57,312 bases of DNA. Source: Nitrospira sp. GTDB lineage: Bacteria > Nitrospirota > Nitrospiria > Nitrospirales > Nitrospiraceae. The first letter of the stretch is position 1; every line of letters begins with the position of its first letter. The translations under genes and the position numbers were made by a program. Positions 24,911 to 33,894 of the stretch are shown here, piece after piece. The notes under the pieces were generated by a model. The model saw nothing but the letters and a program-made list of their open reading frames with translations, was not told the origin of the DNA and ran no database searches. The DNA is taken from NCBI GenBank assembly GCA_016873435.1, contig VGXF01000011.1, positions 1 through 57,312 on the forward strand, written 5' to 3'.

Positions 24911-26422
24911 ATGACACGTCTCGTCCTCATCGTTTTTGTGCTGCTCGGTCTGCTGGTCGGCCAGGCGCCCGTGCCGGCCGGCGCGGCGCCCGACGAGCCC
25001 AAAACGGCCAGGCCGCTGCCGCCGATTCCGCTCAGCCTCAACGAAGTACTGGCCTGGGTGGACCGGTCCCATCCGCTGTTGAAGGGGGCCGGCACGGAAA
25101 AAATCGCCGCCCGCGGCAAGCTGCTCAAAGCCCTCGGTGCGTTCGAACCGGTCCTCGGCAACGCGCTGGAGGTCGAACGGTTCACGCCGTCCGCGCAGGC
25201 CCAGGCCGGCATCAGAAACACGCAGACGGCCGGGTTCAACGATACGTTTCTCGAAATGCTGCACCCCTCCGGCTTCAAGGGCCTCGCCGGTTTCCGTCAG
25301 GGGTTCGGCACCACGGCGATCACGGTTCCCGACTTGAGTCTCGGCAACGGCGGCCAGCTGTTGATGGGCGCCAGCATGCCCCTGCTGCGCGGATTCATGG
25401 TGAACCCCGAAAACGCCGAGCTGCAGCGTTCCGGATTGGCCGATCCACGCGCCGAAATCGAAATCGCGCAGACCCGCCAGGATCTGTTCCTGGCCGCGGC
25501 CGGACAATACTGGGACTGGGTGGCCGCGTGGAAATTGGTGGACGTGCAGCAACGGGCCCTCAAGGTGGCCGAGGACCGCTTCAAGCAGATCGAGGAACGC
25601 GCCAAGACGGGTCTTTCCGCCCCGCTGGACGCCGTCGAGGCGAACCAGGAAGTGCAGCGCCGGCGGGAAATCCTCATCGCCGCGACGCGCGGCGTTGAAC
25701 AGGAACAATATAAATTGTCGCTCTTCCTCTGGGAGAACGGCGCGCCGATGGCGCCGGCGGGCAGGCGCGTGCCGGACTTCCAGAAACCGGTCCCGCTCCC
25801 GATGCCTGAAGCCGTCAAGGCCGACAGGCTGGCCGCACGGGCGCGCCGGCCGGAAGTGCTGGCCGTGGGCGTCGAAGCCAAGATCAACAACATCGATCTT
25901 GAATTGGCGAAGAACAATCTGCTGCCCAGCCTGGATCTGACGGCACAGCCGGTCCGGCAGCCCCAGCAATACGTGCTCGGATTGGGCTACTCGGGAGAAG
26001 CGGTCCTGCGGATTCCGTTCCTGCAACGCAAGGCCCGCGGCGAGGTGCTCGAGGCGCAGGGCAAGGCCGACCGGCTGGTGCTGACCCAGTTGTTTCGCGA
26101 ACAACAAGTACTCGTGGACGTAGACAACGCGCTCTCCGCCGTGGAACGCGCCAAGCAGCGCATTGATGCCGCGCAGCAGTCGTTGCAACTGGCAAAAACG
26201 CTGGAGGAGGGCGAGCGGTTCCGGTTCGGCCTCGGCGCCACCAGCGTGCTGTTCGTGAATTTGCGTGAGCGGCTGGCGGTGGATTCTGAAAACCAGTATC
26301 TCCGCGCACTGGCCGATTACCAGAAGGCCCTGGCCCTGTATCAGTGGGCCATCGGCGCCTGGAGCCCGGTGAATGCCTCGGCTACCATGCCGGTCACGTA
26401 TCGGCCGATGTCGCAGCCCTAA
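24911..26422 (+). CDS. TolC-like outer-membrane channel protein
   Basis: Outer-membrane efflux protein of 503 residues with a signal peptide (LVLIVFVLLGLLVGQAPVPAGAA). Repeated long helices with heptad-like A, Q, E and L (for example around QRALKVAEDRFKQIEERAKTG and AKQRIDAAQQSLQLAKTLEEG) are the OEP/TolC pattern, with strand segments between. The ATG at 24911 has GGAG six bases before it and is preferred to the ATG at 24899. It is gene two of the export cluster; three subunits would form the channel that the adaptor contacts. Confidence 0.85.
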   Translation: MTRLVLIVFVLLGLLVGQAPVPAGAAPDEPKTARPLPPIPLSLNEVLAWVDRSHPLLKGAGTEKIAARGKLLKALGAFEPVLGNALEVERFTPSAQAQAGIRNTQTAGFNDTFLEMLHPSGFKGLAGFRQGFGTTAITVPDLSLGNGGQLLMGASMPLLRGFMVNPENAELQRSGLADPRAEIEIAQTRQDLFLAAAGQYWDWVAAWKLVDVQQRALKVAEDRFKQIEERAKTGLSAPLDAVEANQEVQRRREILIAATRGVEQEQYKLSLFLWENGAPMAPAGRRVPDFQKPVPLPMPEAVKADRLAARARRPEVLAVGVEAKINNIDLELAKNNLLPSLDLTAQPVRQPQQYVLGLGYSGEAVLRIPFLQRKARGEVLEAQGKADRLVLTQLFREQQVLVDVDNALSAVERAKQRIDAAQQSLQLAKTLEEGERFRFGLGATSVLFVNLRERLAVDSENQYLRALADYQKALALYQWAIGAWSPVNASATMPVTYRPMSQP

Positions 26423-26474
26423 CGGTCGCGCATGGAATTTTCTTGGTCGGTTTGCTAGGCTACGGGCCCGTCGG

Positions 26475-26497
26475 CGCCGTTTCACGCGGAAACGGCG
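26475..26497 (+). promoter_or_regulatory. Perfect hairpin before the ABC gene of the export cluster
   Basis: CGCCGTTTC and GAAACGGCG form a perfect 9-bp stem around a 5-base loop, 32 bases before the ATG at 26530 and after the TolC-like stop. With no T tract it may be an mRNA stability or translation-control element. Confidence 0.5.
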
Positions 26498-26529
26498 GCC
26501 GGGCGTTGCTCACCTAGGTGGAGAATTCG

Positions 26530-28206
26530 ATGGAATCATCGGACGCGCACACGCCGCTTACCGCCCGCGGGCTGTTTCAGTCGACGCTGTCCCGCGTGTG
26601 GTTTTATTACGGGATCGAGCGGAAATTTCTGGTCCTGCTCTTCACCTACGCCCTGGCCATCGGCATCTTCAACCTGATCGTGCCCCTGACGGTCCAGGAA
26701 CTGGTCAACACCTTCGCCTATGCCGTCCAGCCTCTCATGGCCTTGACGCTGGCAACGGTCATGGTCGTGACCCTCCTGTTCATCGGCATGTTCCGTGTCC
26801 GGCAGACCGACGCGTTGGAGAACCACGGGCAGCGCCTGTTCAGCCGCACGATGCTGGCGCTGGCGAAGGAACTGCCGTACCTCCGCGACACCAACCGCAT
26901 CTCGAAATCCGTGAACTACCTGCTGGAAGCCGAATATTTCGACCGGGCGTTGTACGCCTTTCTGATCGACTTCATGAACATGGTGGTGGGCGGATTCGTC
27001 GGCGTGGCGTTGTTGACCACCTATCACCCCTTCTTTCTCCTGTACAGCATGATCGTCATCGCCGGATTCACCGGCGTGCTGACGATCATGACGCGCGGGG
27101 GGCTGCGCGTCACGCTGGCCATGTCCGATCACAAATACGAGGTGCTCCACTGGTTCCAGGACCTGGCCCGGAACATTCTCCACCTCAGAAGTTCCGCGAG
27201 CCCGACGTTCCTCGCGCAGCGCGCGAACGAGCTGCTCGTCCCCTACCTACACGCCCGCAAGATGCGGACCAACATCCTCACCTACACGCAGTTCAAGTCG
27301 GCCGTCATCTGGCAGGCCGTCGTCCACAGCGGCATGATCGCCCTCGGCGGCTACCTGCTGTCCTCCGGCCAGATCACGCTCGGACAATTCGTCGCCTCGG
27401 AAGTCATCATCACGGGCATGGTCAACAATTCCGAAACGGTCGCCCGGCGGATGTATTCCGTGTTCTACGCGTTCACTGCGCTCCACAAACTGGGAGCCCT
27501 CTTCTCCACCCCGCGGGACACGCATTTCGAACAGGCGCATCTCAGCCTGCCGGACGTCGGGATCCACGGCATCCGGCTGACGTGCAAGGGCGTGGGCTTC
27601 GCCTACCCGAATTCGCCGCCGGTCTTCCGGGACTTCACCCTGGAGGTGGCGCCGGGAGAAAAGGTGGCCGTCATCGCCGCCAACAGCGTCGGGAAAACCA
27701 CGCTGGCCTGCGTGCTGGCCGGCTTGCACACGCCGACCAGTGGATTCATCCAGTACAACGGCGTGGACTTGCGCGACTTGGACATCCACGCCCTGAACAA
27801 CTGCCGCGGCCTGATTCTGGATTCGCAGCTCACCCTGTTGGACGGCACGCTGGAGGATAACATCGCCATGGGCCGCCCGGTGTCCTACGACGACATCAAA
27901 TGGGCGCTGCGATTCGTCGACATGGAGGACGAAGTGGAAGCCCTTCCGCTGGCGCTGCGCACGCCGACCCACGGAGGGGGCAAGGAATTCACGAGCAGCC
28001 AGATGCTGCGCCTGCTCGTCGCGCGCGCGATCGTGACGCGGCCTCAGTTGCTGATCCTCGACGGCACCCTGCACAACATGCTTCCCGTGCTTCGTGAAAC
28101 CATTTTGCGCCGTCTCTGCAGCAAGGAAGAGCCCTGGTCGGTGATCTTCGTCTCCAACGATCCGACGCTTTCGGCCCACGTGGACCGGCGGATCGTCATG
28201 GAGTGA
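26530..28206 (+). CDS. ABC exporter-like protein with degenerate ATPase domain
   Basis: 558 residues: a membrane domain of about six helices (residues ~25-310) followed by an ABC fold (~345-558). The ATPase motifs are strongly altered. Walker A reads AANSVGKTT (383-391), keeping GKT but losing two glycines. The signature LSGGQ is FTSSQ (487-491). Walker B is LLILD with glycine at 512 instead of the catalytic glutamate. The switch histidine is asparagine at 543. The Q-loop glutamine (LDSQLTLLDGT) remains. ATP might still bind, but normal hydrolysis is unlikely. The ATG at 26530 is preferred to GTG at 26518 because GGTGGAG precedes it. It sits with adaptor and TolC-like genes. Confidence 0.85.
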   Translation: MESSDAHTPLTARGLFQSTLSRVWFYYGIERKFLVLLFTYALAIGIFNLIVPLTVQELVNTFAYAVQPLMALTLATVMVVTLLFIGMFRVRQTDALENHGQRLFSRTMLALAKELPYLRDTNRISKSVNYLLEAEYFDRALYAFLIDFMNMVVGGFVGVALLTTYHPFFLLYSMIVIAGFTGVLTIMTRGGLRVTLAMSDHKYEVLHWFQDLARNILHLRSSASPTFLAQRANELLVPYLHARKMRTNILTYTQFKSAVIWQAVVHSGMIALGGYLLSSGQITLGQFVASEVIITGMVNNSETVARRMYSVFYAFTALHKLGALFSTPRDTHFEQAHLSLPDVGIHGIRLTCKGVGFAYPNSPPVFRDFTLEVAPGEKVAVIAANSVGKTTLACVLAGLHTPTSGFIQYNGVDLRDLDIHALNNCRGLILDSQLTLLDGTLEDNIAMGRPVSYDDIKWALRFVDMEDEVEALPLALRTPTHGGGKEFTSSQMLRLLVARAIVTRPQLLILDGTLHNMLPVLRETILRRLCSKEEPWSVIFVSNDPTLSAHVDRRIVME

Positions 28207-28304
28207 CCCATGGGCCTCCATTGCGCCAATCGCTTCTTCTCCGCGCCGCAATCTGGTATAGTCAACGCGAACATAATGGGAAGAGGGTCGTGGAAGCCAC
28301 ACGC

Positions 28305-29090
28305 ATGAAAGGGTTCCCCCGTCCATCCTGGAAACAGCTCGCGGTCAGCATCCTGATCGCGAGCCTGGGCCTGCTGAGCGGCCGCGCCCTCAGCCAGGTC
28401 AATCAGGACATCACGCTGATGTACACCGAGTACACGCTGGGCGCCACCGAGGTGGCCCATATCTCTGCGGACGTCATTCGCTACCGCGTCACTATCATCC
28501 GCTCCCTCGAAGCCCAGACACGGCAGGACTTCGAGCGAATCATAGCGCCTCTGGCCGAGCAGCGCGCCGCCATCCAGCATGCCGTGGACCGCTATGCCGC
28601 CGCGAGCCTGCGGGTCTCCCGCAGCGGCCGCAGCGAGGCCGACGATCTCCGTGCGGTCAAGGACAGCCTCGACGCTTATTTCCAGGCCGCCAGCAAAACC
28701 ATCAGTTTGATGACGCAGGCCTGGGTGGTGGGCACACCGAAGGAAGCGGCGGCGCTCCGGCGGCAGGCGGAACTGCACGCCGCCGACAACGCGGGTCCCA
28801 AGTTGGTCCAGATCAGTCTGGCGCTCGACCGGCTGGTCGACACCATCGCCGATGTTGCCAAGGATATGCGCAACGACGGCACCGCGGAGCTGCGCGCAAC
28901 CAGCAGCCTGCTGGTCTTCGGCAGCTTGTTCGTCGCGATAGTGAATTTGTTCAGCGGCCGCGCGGCCGCACCGTCGCCAGAGCCACGCCCGGCCGACATC
29001 CCCACCTTGGACGGCGACAACGGCCCTGCCAAGGTCCACCCGTCCCGACGTCAAGAAACCTACGCCGATCCGGCGCTCCGCCGCGGCTGA
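28305..29090 (+). CDS. Membrane-anchored helical-bundle protein of unknown function
   Basis: About 261 residues. An N-terminal hydrophobic helix (LAVSILIASLGLLSG) may be a signal or anchor. It is followed by a long mostly helical region with charged repeats (residues ~30-205), and a second hydrophobic helix around 206-222 (SSLLVFGSLFVAIVNLFSG). A proline-rich tail ends the protein. The two-helix layout with an extracytoplasmic helical bundle recalls four-helix-bundle sensory modules of chemoreceptors, but no signalling domain follows. It is the last gene of the export cluster on the same strand. The start is uncertain (GTG at 28290 or ATG at 28305). Confidence 0.65.
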   Translation: MKGFPRPSWKQLAVSILIASLGLLSGRALSQVNQDITLMYTEYTLGATEVAHISADVIRYRVTIIRSLEAQTRQDFERIIAPLAEQRAAIQHAVDRYAAASLRVSRSGRSEADDLRAVKDSLDAYFQAASKTISLMTQAWVVGTPKEAAALRRQAELHAADNAGPKLVQISLALDRLVDTIADVAKDMRNDGTAELRATSSLLVFGSLFVAIVNLFSGRAAAPSPEPRPADIPTLDGDNGPAKVHPSRRQETYADPALRRG

Positions 29091-29124
29091 CCCACTTCAA
29101 TTATGTCGCTGTGCGCGGGCGGGG

Positions 29125-29619
29125 TTACTGAGAACTCCGGCAGGACGGCTTGCCCGTTGGAAGCAGCGGCAGGCAGCCGTCTTTTTTGAGAGGCACCCGG
29201 AACGTCCCGACGGGTGTCTCGATGAGCAGCGAAAGCGCCAGCGTGTAGGCGGCGGCGCCGCGGCCCGTGAGCCGCGCCAGCGTGTTCTGCAGATCGGCCC
29301 AGACCAGTTCGACAGGGACCACCACGCGCGCGGTGCCCCGCGGGCGCAGCTCGACCCGCTCGTGGGATTGGCCTGAGACAAACGGCTGGCCTTCGAGCTG
29401 CACGGCGTACTCATAGCCGTCGATCGTGAGCTCGCCCTCGCCAGGATTCTTCAGGGCGACATCGAGGCGCAGGGTCATCCCGCGCAGATCGACTCCGGTG
29501 ACGACGACGGTCACCGATTGCACCTCCGGCTTCGTCGTCAGGCCTTCCACCGTCCGGCAACCGGATACCAGCGCCAGGGCGAGCAGCGCCGTGGTCGTGC
29601 AACGAACGAGTCGCCTCAT
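29125..29619 (-). CDS. LEA14/WHy-domain lipoprotein
   Basis: 164 residues with a lipoprotein signal peptide ending in the lipobox VSGC. The mature domain (QSVTVVVTGVDLRGMTLRLDVALKNPGEGELTIDGYEYAVQ in pattern) is an immunoglobulin-like WHy/LEA14 fold: alternating strands, a conserved N-P turn, and a VELVWADLQ stretch. The family is linked to desiccation and stress in plants and is common as bacterial lipoproteins, whose function is unknown. The ATG at 29619 overlaps the rluF stop (ATGA), so it is translationally coupled to rluF. Confidence 0.8.
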   Translation of the reverse strand: MRRLVRCTTTALLALALVSGCRTVEGLTTKPEVQSVTVVVTGVDLRGMTLRLDVALKNPGEGELTIDGYEYAVQLEGQPFVSGQSHERVELRPRGTARVVVPVELVWADLQNTLARLTGRGAAAYTLALSLLIETPVGTFRVPLKKDGCLPLLPTGKPSCRSSQ

Positions 29620-30446
29620 GCGTCGTCCTTCCGGACGGCCGTCTTCTTCAATGTCAGGGATAGCTCCTGCCACTCGCGCTCGCTGAGATTTTTCCATTGC
29701 CCAACGGCCAACCCCTCGATCGTGATGTTCATGACACGGATGCGATGCAGTGCTGTGACGCGATAGCCCAGCGCCTCGCACATGCGGCGGATCTGCCGGT
29801 TGCGCCCCTCCGTAAGAATGATGCGGAACTCCCGCGGCCCACGCCGGGTGATCGTACAGGGTTTGGTCTTTTTATCCAGGATCACCACGCCCGCGGCCAT
29901 GCGCGCGAGCAATGTCTGATCGAACGGCCGGTCGACCTGCACGAGGTATTCCTTCTCATGCCCGTGCTCGGCCCGGAGGATTTGATTGACGATCTGGCCG
30001 TCGTTCGTGAGTAGAATGAGCCCGGAGGAATCTTTGTCGAGCCGCCCGATGGGGAAAATCCGCTGCACGTGCCCAATGTAGGCGATGATGTTATCCGGCA
30101 CGTCTCGCTCGCAGGTGGTAGTCACGCCAAGGGGCTTGTGGAATTTGATGTAGACCGGTTTGTTGCCCCACGGGATGACCGTGCCGTCTCGGAGAACAGT
30201 GTCCCCGGGCTGGACGCGGTCGCCGAGTTTGGCCACACGGCCGTTGATCGTGACGCGCCCCGATTCGATCCACTGGTCGGCCTCGCGCCGCGAGGCGATG
30301 CCCTGTTGCGTGAAGAACTTGTTGATCCGGCAGCTGGCTTCGTCGGCGCGGGGCGAAGCAGAAGATTGCGACGTGGTAGGAACGGCCACGCCGGAGGATG
30401 ACGGGTGTTTCTTCCTGACGAATATCGGTTTGCGGTCACCCGTCAC
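29616..30446 (-). CDS. rluF: 23S rRNA pseudouridine synthase, RluF-like
   Basis: RsuA/RluB/RluF-family pseudouridine synthase, 276 residues. After a ~40-residue leader, an S4 domain starts at CRINKFFTQQGIASRRE. The catalytic aspartate is in FPIGRLDKDSSGLILLTNDG, and the late NRQIRRMCEALGYRV motif is typical of the family. Segments such as HEKEYLVQVD and RIRVMN agree well with E. coli RluF (U2604 of 23S rRNA), but RluB-type specificity is not excluded. The start is GTG at 30446, inside a heptad repeat; no better start exists downstream. Confidence 0.88.
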   Translation of the reverse strand: MTGDRKPIFVRKKHPSSSGVAVPTTSQSSASPRADEASCRINKFFTQQGIASRREADQWIESGRVTINGRVAKLGDRVQPGDTVLRDGTVIPWGNKPVYIKFHKPLGVTTTCERDVPDNIIAYIGHVQRIFPIGRLDKDSSGLILLTNDGQIVNQILRAEHGHEKEYLVQVDRPFDQTLLARMAAGVVILDKKTKPCTITRRGPREFRIILTEGRNRQIRRMCEALGYRVTALHRIRVMNITIEGLAVGQWKNLSEREWQELSLTLKKTAVRKDDA

Positions 30447-30453
30447 GCGTCAC
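30435..30453. repeat. Heptad tract at the speB stop and rluF start
   Basis: GTCAC occurs three times with starts at 30435, 30442 and 30449, an exact 7-base period. On the minus strand the units are GTGACGC, GTGACGG, GTGACCG; one supplies the speB stop TGA and another the rluF start GTG. Confidence 0.85.
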
Positions 30454-31406
30454 CGCGCGCGCTTGGCGCCCCGCGTCCGCTGCTGGCCGGCACGAATGCG
30501 GCCGAGGATGCGATAGATCAGCCGCGCGATGGCGAACTGCGGCGCGGCGAAGCCGTCGATCGGCGCGATCTCGCTGACATCCATACCGACGATGCCAGGC
30601 CCCTCGGCCAATGCTGTTACTAGCGCCAGCGTCTCGTACCACCCGAGGCCGCCTGGCTCCGGCGTGCCCAGCGCGGGAATCAGCGAGGCGTCGAGCCCGT
30701 CGCAGTCGAAGGTGAGATAGACTGGCCGCCCCTGGCAAGCCTTGACGACCGCTGGCACCCATCTCGCCGCCTGCCCCTTGTACGGCCCGCCCGGATCACA
30801 AATCTGCCAGGCGAAAAACGTGCTGATGGTTTTGGTGTGGCGGATGGTCTGCATTTCCTCTGGCGAAATGGAGCGGATGCCGACCTGCACAAGCGGCAAG
30901 CCATCCTGCACGACACGGGCCATCACGCTCGCGTGGCTGTAGGGATTGTCCTGGTAGGCCTTGCGCAGATCGCCGTGCGCGTCGATTTGCACGACACAGA
31001 GATCCGGCCACTGTTTCGCGTGCGCACGGATTGCGCCGAGCGCGCCGGTGTGCTCGCCCGTGAGCGTGACGAGCAGTCGGCCCGGCTTTACGTGTGGCGC
31101 AACGTAGGCCTCAATGGCGTCCACCGCCGCCTTGTCCACCTTGCCCGCGAGATCGAGCGGCGCCTTTGTCGCAACGCCACCCCACTTCTGATAGATCTCC
31201 GTGTCGAGGATTTCATCATAGAGCTCGACCTGCTGGGAGGCTTCGATGATCGCGGAGGGGCCTTTGTCCGATCCGAGAATGTAGCTGGACGTGTGTTCGT
31301 AGGGCGCCGGCAGCACGTAGACCCCGGCCTGCGCGGGATCGCACCAGGGGTCGCCGATGCCGAGAAAGTTCCGATCCTGGCCAAGCCAGCCAGCCGGCAC
31401 CGACAT
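30450..31406 (-). CDS. speB: Agmatinase SpeB
   Basis: Ureohydrolase (arginase/agmatinase fold), 318 residues, expected to hydrolyse agmatine to putrescine and urea. The binuclear manganese ligands are visible: histidine in TLTGEHTG, DAHGDLR, and DCDGLD. The second glycine-aspartate of the usual GGDH motif is changed to GE, which keeps the histidine. AGAGGTAACTGC gives a good Shine-Dalgarno. The pyruvoyl arginine decarboxylase that makes agmatine is directly upstream, four bases away, which makes agmatinase the best assignment over arginase. Confidence 0.92.
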   Translation of the reverse strand: MSVPAGWLGQDRNFLGIGDPWCDPAQAGVYVLPAPYEHTSSYILGSDKGPSAIIEASQQVELYDEILDTEIYQKWGGVATKAPLDLAGKVDKAAVDAIEAYVAPHVKPGRLLVTLTGEHTGALGAIRAHAKQWPDLCVVQIDAHGDLRKAYQDNPYSHASVMARVVQDGLPLVQVGIRSISPEEMQTIRHTKTISTFFAWQICDPGGPYKGQAARWVPAVVKACQGRPVYLTFDCDGLDASLIPALGTPEPGGLGWYETLALVTALAEGPGIVGMDVSEIAPIDGFAAPQFAIARLIYRILGRIRAGQQRTRGAKRAR

Positions 31407-31410
31407 GCAG

Positions 31411-31983
31411 TTACCTCTTGCGCGCGGTCTGCGGAAGATTCTCCAGCGGAATGAACACAGCCAGCGCGACGACGGTCGTCCACCGGTTGGCCTTGCCGAT
31501 CGCGGACTGGGTAATGTTCACCGAGCGCACGATCTTGCCGCCCATCTTGAACACCTGCTCGCGTTCCTTCCAGGCGATGTCGGGATCGAACTCGATGCCT
31601 AGCGTGGTCGCCAGCATCTGTGCGGCCAGGTCTTCCGTGTACTCGCCCGACTCCTCGTCCGTCTCACCGTAGGCGTGATGCTCCGACAGATAGCCGTAGG
31701 TGCGTCGGTCGGTCGGAATGGCCAGACCGATGGAGGCGGAGATGAGCCGGTTGCGTTCGTTGGTTTCCGAGCGCGCCATCACGCAATGCGTGATTTCGCC
31801 GGGGTTGAGCAATTTTTCGCCTCGGCTGCGCGGAATGATTTTGCAATTGGGCGGATAAATGGAGGACACGCTGACGAGGTTGCAGTAGGCCACACCCGCG
31901 CTGCGCAACGCTTCCTCGAATGACGCCAACTTTTCCCGGTGGACGCCCACCCCTCTGGTCAGGAACATATGCGTAGGAACCAT
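31411..31983 (-). CDS. pdaD: Pyruvoyl-dependent arginine decarboxylase
   Basis: 190-residue proenzyme that self-cleaves to form a pyruvoyl cofactor and decarboxylates arginine to agmatine. The cleavage site is in [10 protein letters not shown], where Ser-Ser splits to give the beta chain and a pyruvoyl-blocked alpha chain. [18 protein letters not shown] and [12 protein letters not shown] are family segments. AGGAGGAGAG precedes the ATG. With speB it makes a two-step arginine to putrescine route without ornithine. The length and motifs match the archaeal and bacterial PvlArgDC family. Confidence 0.93.
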   Translation of the reverse strand: MVPTHMFLTRGVGVHREKLASFEEALRSAGVAYCNLVSVSSIYPPNCKIIPRSRGEKLLNPGEITHCVMARSETNERNRLISASIGLAIPTDRRTYGYLSEHHAYGETDEESGEYTEDLAAQMLATTLGIEFDPDIAWKEREQVFKMGGKIVRSVNITQSAIGKANRWTTVVALAVFIPLENLPQTARKR

Positions 31984-32008
31984 CTCTCCTCCTCTAACTT
32001 TGGTGCCG

Positions 32009-32029
32009 GGTGATCAGTGATACAGACTG
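32009..32029. repeat. Heptad tract upstream of pdaD (first)
   Basis: GGTGATC, AGTGATA, CAGACTG in register in the spacer between pdaD and the aldehyde dehydrogenase gene. Confidence 0.5.
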
Positions 32030-32070
32030 AGCCGAAGCACGCCGCGGCTCACGCTTAGCACGAATCGGCC

Positions 32071-32091
32071 AGTCACTCATCACTATCACGT
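32071..32091. repeat. Heptad tract upstream of pdaD (second)
   Basis: AGTCACT and CATCACT in exact register, then ATCACGT shifted by one base, in the same 176-base spacer. Confidence 0.55.
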
Positions 32092-32159
32092 CAGGGTCGC
32101 AGTTGTATCAAGTTATGGACTTTTCTGCAATATGCTCGGAGTTTTGGCCAGGCTGTCGG

Positions 32160-33590
32160 TCAGACATCCCGCAGATTCAGTACCAGCATTTTCAGCTCCG
32201 TCATTTCCTCGATCGCGTAGCGAACGCCCTCGCGCCCCAGCCCGGAGTTCTTCACGCCGCCATAGGGCATGTGGTCGGCGCGGAAGGTCGGAATTTCGTT
32301 CGCCAGCACCGCGCCGACCTCCAGGTCGCAGTAGGCACGGAAGATCCGATCGACATTGTGCGTGAACACGCCGGCCTGGAGTCCGTAGTCCGAGTCGTTG
32401 AGGGAGGCCAGCGCGGACGCAAACGTCTTGTAGCGCGACACGGTGACCACCGGCCCGAACACTTCCCGGCAGGACACCTTCATCGCTGGCGTCACGTCTA
32501 CGAGCACCGTCGCCTCGACAACGCTGCCGGCCCGCCGCCCGCCCGTGAGCAAGCGCGCCCCCTGCGCCACCGCTTCCTGAATCCACTGCTCCACGCGCTT
32601 GGCAGCCGCCTCGTCGATCAACGGTCCAATCACCGTTGCCTCCTGCGCCGGATCGCCGGATGGCAGCGCCTGGACCTTTGCCACCAACGAGTCGACGAAT
32701 CGGTCATAGACCGATTCGTGCGCGAAGATGCGCTGGACGGAAATGCAGGTCTGGCCCGAATAGGCGTAGCCACCGACGGCGCACCGGGCCGCCGCGAGTT
32801 CGACGTCCGCATCCGGCTCCACGATCACGCCGGCGTTGCCGCCCAGCTCAAGCAGCACGCGCTTCTTACCACTCTTCGCCTTGAGCATCCAGCCGACCGC
32901 TGCGCTGCCGGTGAAACTGACAACCTTGAACCGCTCATCCGCCACCATCTGCTCGGCCACCGCATTCTCGCAGGGCACGACGCTCAATACGCCCGGCGGC
33001 AAGTCCGTTTCCAGAACGATCTCGGCCAGCAGCAGCGCCGTGAGCGGCGTCTGCGGAGCCGGCTTGAGCACCATCGGATTGCCAGCGGCGAAACAGGGCG
33101 CAATTTTGTGCGCGACGAGATTGAGCGGAAAATTAAACGGCGTGATGCCGAGCACCGGGCCGATGGGCACACGGCGGCTGATGCCTACATGCCGCTCCAT
33201 CCCGGGCGTCAGATCCATTGGGATCACATCGCCCGACAGCCGCTTGGCCTCCTCCGCAGCGATCGTAAAGGTCTGCCCCGCGCGGCCCACTTCGCGTCGC
33301 GCGTCGGTGATCGGCTTGCCGGATTCTGCTGTCATCGTGCGCGCAATCTCCTCCTGACGAGCGGTCAGCAACTGGGCAATTTTCAGCAACGCGGCCGCAC
33401 GCACGTGCGCCGGCAGCGCGCGCATCACCGGCGCGGCGGCCGCGGCCGCGGCAATGGCGTCGTCCGCCTCAGTCTTGCCGGCCAGGCAGATGTCGGCGAT
33501 CGCCTGTCCATGATACGGATTGCGGATGGTGGCAGTAGTTGCCGTGCTGCGCCACTGGGCGCCGATTAGAAAGGGGCGTGCAGATCCCAC
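32160..33590 (-). CDS. NAD(P)-dependent aldehyde dehydrogenase
   Basis: ALDH-superfamily enzyme of 476 residues. The cofactor site is in PFNFPLNLVAHKIAP and KPAPQTPLTA, the general-base glutamate in LLELGGNAG, and the nucleophile cysteine in YSGQTCISVQR; the late GGVKNSGLGREG motif is present. The type resembles lactaldehyde/glyceraldehyde-3-phosphate-like members, but the substrate is not readable. Its place just upstream of pdaD-speB makes a role in aminoaldehyde oxidation from polyamine breakdown possible (inference only). The start is a GTG at 33590 with a weak ribosome site. Confidence 0.88.
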   Translation of the reverse strand: MGSARPFLIGAQWRSTATTATIRNPYHGQAIADICLAGKTEADDAIAAAAAAAPVMRALPAHVRAAALLKIAQLLTARQEEIARTMTAESGKPITDARREVGRAGQTFTIAAEEAKRLSGDVIPMDLTPGMERHVGISRRVPIGPVLGITPFNFPLNLVAHKIAPCFAAGNPMVLKPAPQTPLTALLLAEIVLETDLPPGVLSVVPCENAVAEQMVADERFKVVSFTGSAAVGWMLKAKSGKKRVLLELGGNAGVIVEPDADVELAAARCAVGGYAYSGQTCISVQRIFAHESVYDRFVDSLVAKVQALPSGDPAQEATVIGPLIDEAAAKRVEQWIQEAVAQGARLLTGGRRAGSVVEATVLVDVTPAMKVSCREVFGPVVTVSRYKTFASALASLNDSDYGLQAGVFTHNVDRIFRAYCDLEVGAVLANEIPTFRADHMPYGGVKNSGLGREGVRYAIEEMTELKMLVLNLRDV

Positions 33591-33615
33591 GGGAATCGGC
33601 CTCTGCGGAGAGTGA

Positions 33616-33894
33616 TTATTCGGTGGACAGTTGGACGCGAGCGGCCAGCGCGGACGCGACCGGCTGGTCAGCCTCGGCGGAGGCGCGCTGGGCTTGCTCG
33701 ATCAACTGCTCGGTGCCCCAGTCGCGGATCGCCTCCAGCGTGAAGGCCTCGTAGGTCGAGACGCCGTGGCACGTAGGGCAGTCCGGCATCGGCACCTTGC
33801 GCTTGTAGACTTCGCCGAGACAGGACATGCAGACAAACAGATCGGGCTCGCCCGCTTCGCAGTCAACCGGCCAGAACGTTTGTGGCTTCGACAT
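33616..33894 (-). CDS. Small zinc-ribbon protein of unknown function
   Basis: 92 residues starting MSKPQTFWPVDCEAGEPD. Two CxxC pairs, CMSC and CPTC, separated by a short basic stretch (LGEVYKRKVPMPD), form a zinc-ribbon. The C-terminal half is acidic and helical (EAIRDWGTEQLIEQAQRAS). AAAGGA lies seven bases before the ATG at 33894, which is why the longer in-frame reading is rejected. It sits between the aldehyde dehydrogenase and DsbA-like genes. No function can be assigned. Confidence 0.75.
   Translation of the reverse strand: MSKPQTFWPVDCEAGEPDLFVCMSCLGEVYKRKVPMPDCPTCHGVSTYEAFTLEAIRDWGTEQLIEQAQRASAEADQPVASALAARVQLSTE

Noticed and set aside
24680-26485. Long antisense reading frame opposite the adaptor and TolC-like genes (601 codons)
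   Set aside because: It is a shadow of GC-rich coding sequence; no motifs, and the plus-strand genes have clear domains and ribosome sites.
26373-27860. 495-codon frame overlapping the ABC gene in the same direction
   Set aside because: Low-complexity R/H/P/G composition typical of a shifted frame; the ABC frame has the recognisable fold.
26530-28206. Degenerate ABC protein as a pseudogene
   Set aside because: The frame is intact, codon use is normal, and it is embedded between functional-looking partner genes, so loss of motifs looks selected rather than decay.
32103-33569. 488-codon plus-strand frame opposite the aldehyde dehydrogenase
   Set aside because: Arginine-, histidine- and glutamine-rich shadow of a real ALDH gene with all catalytic motifs.
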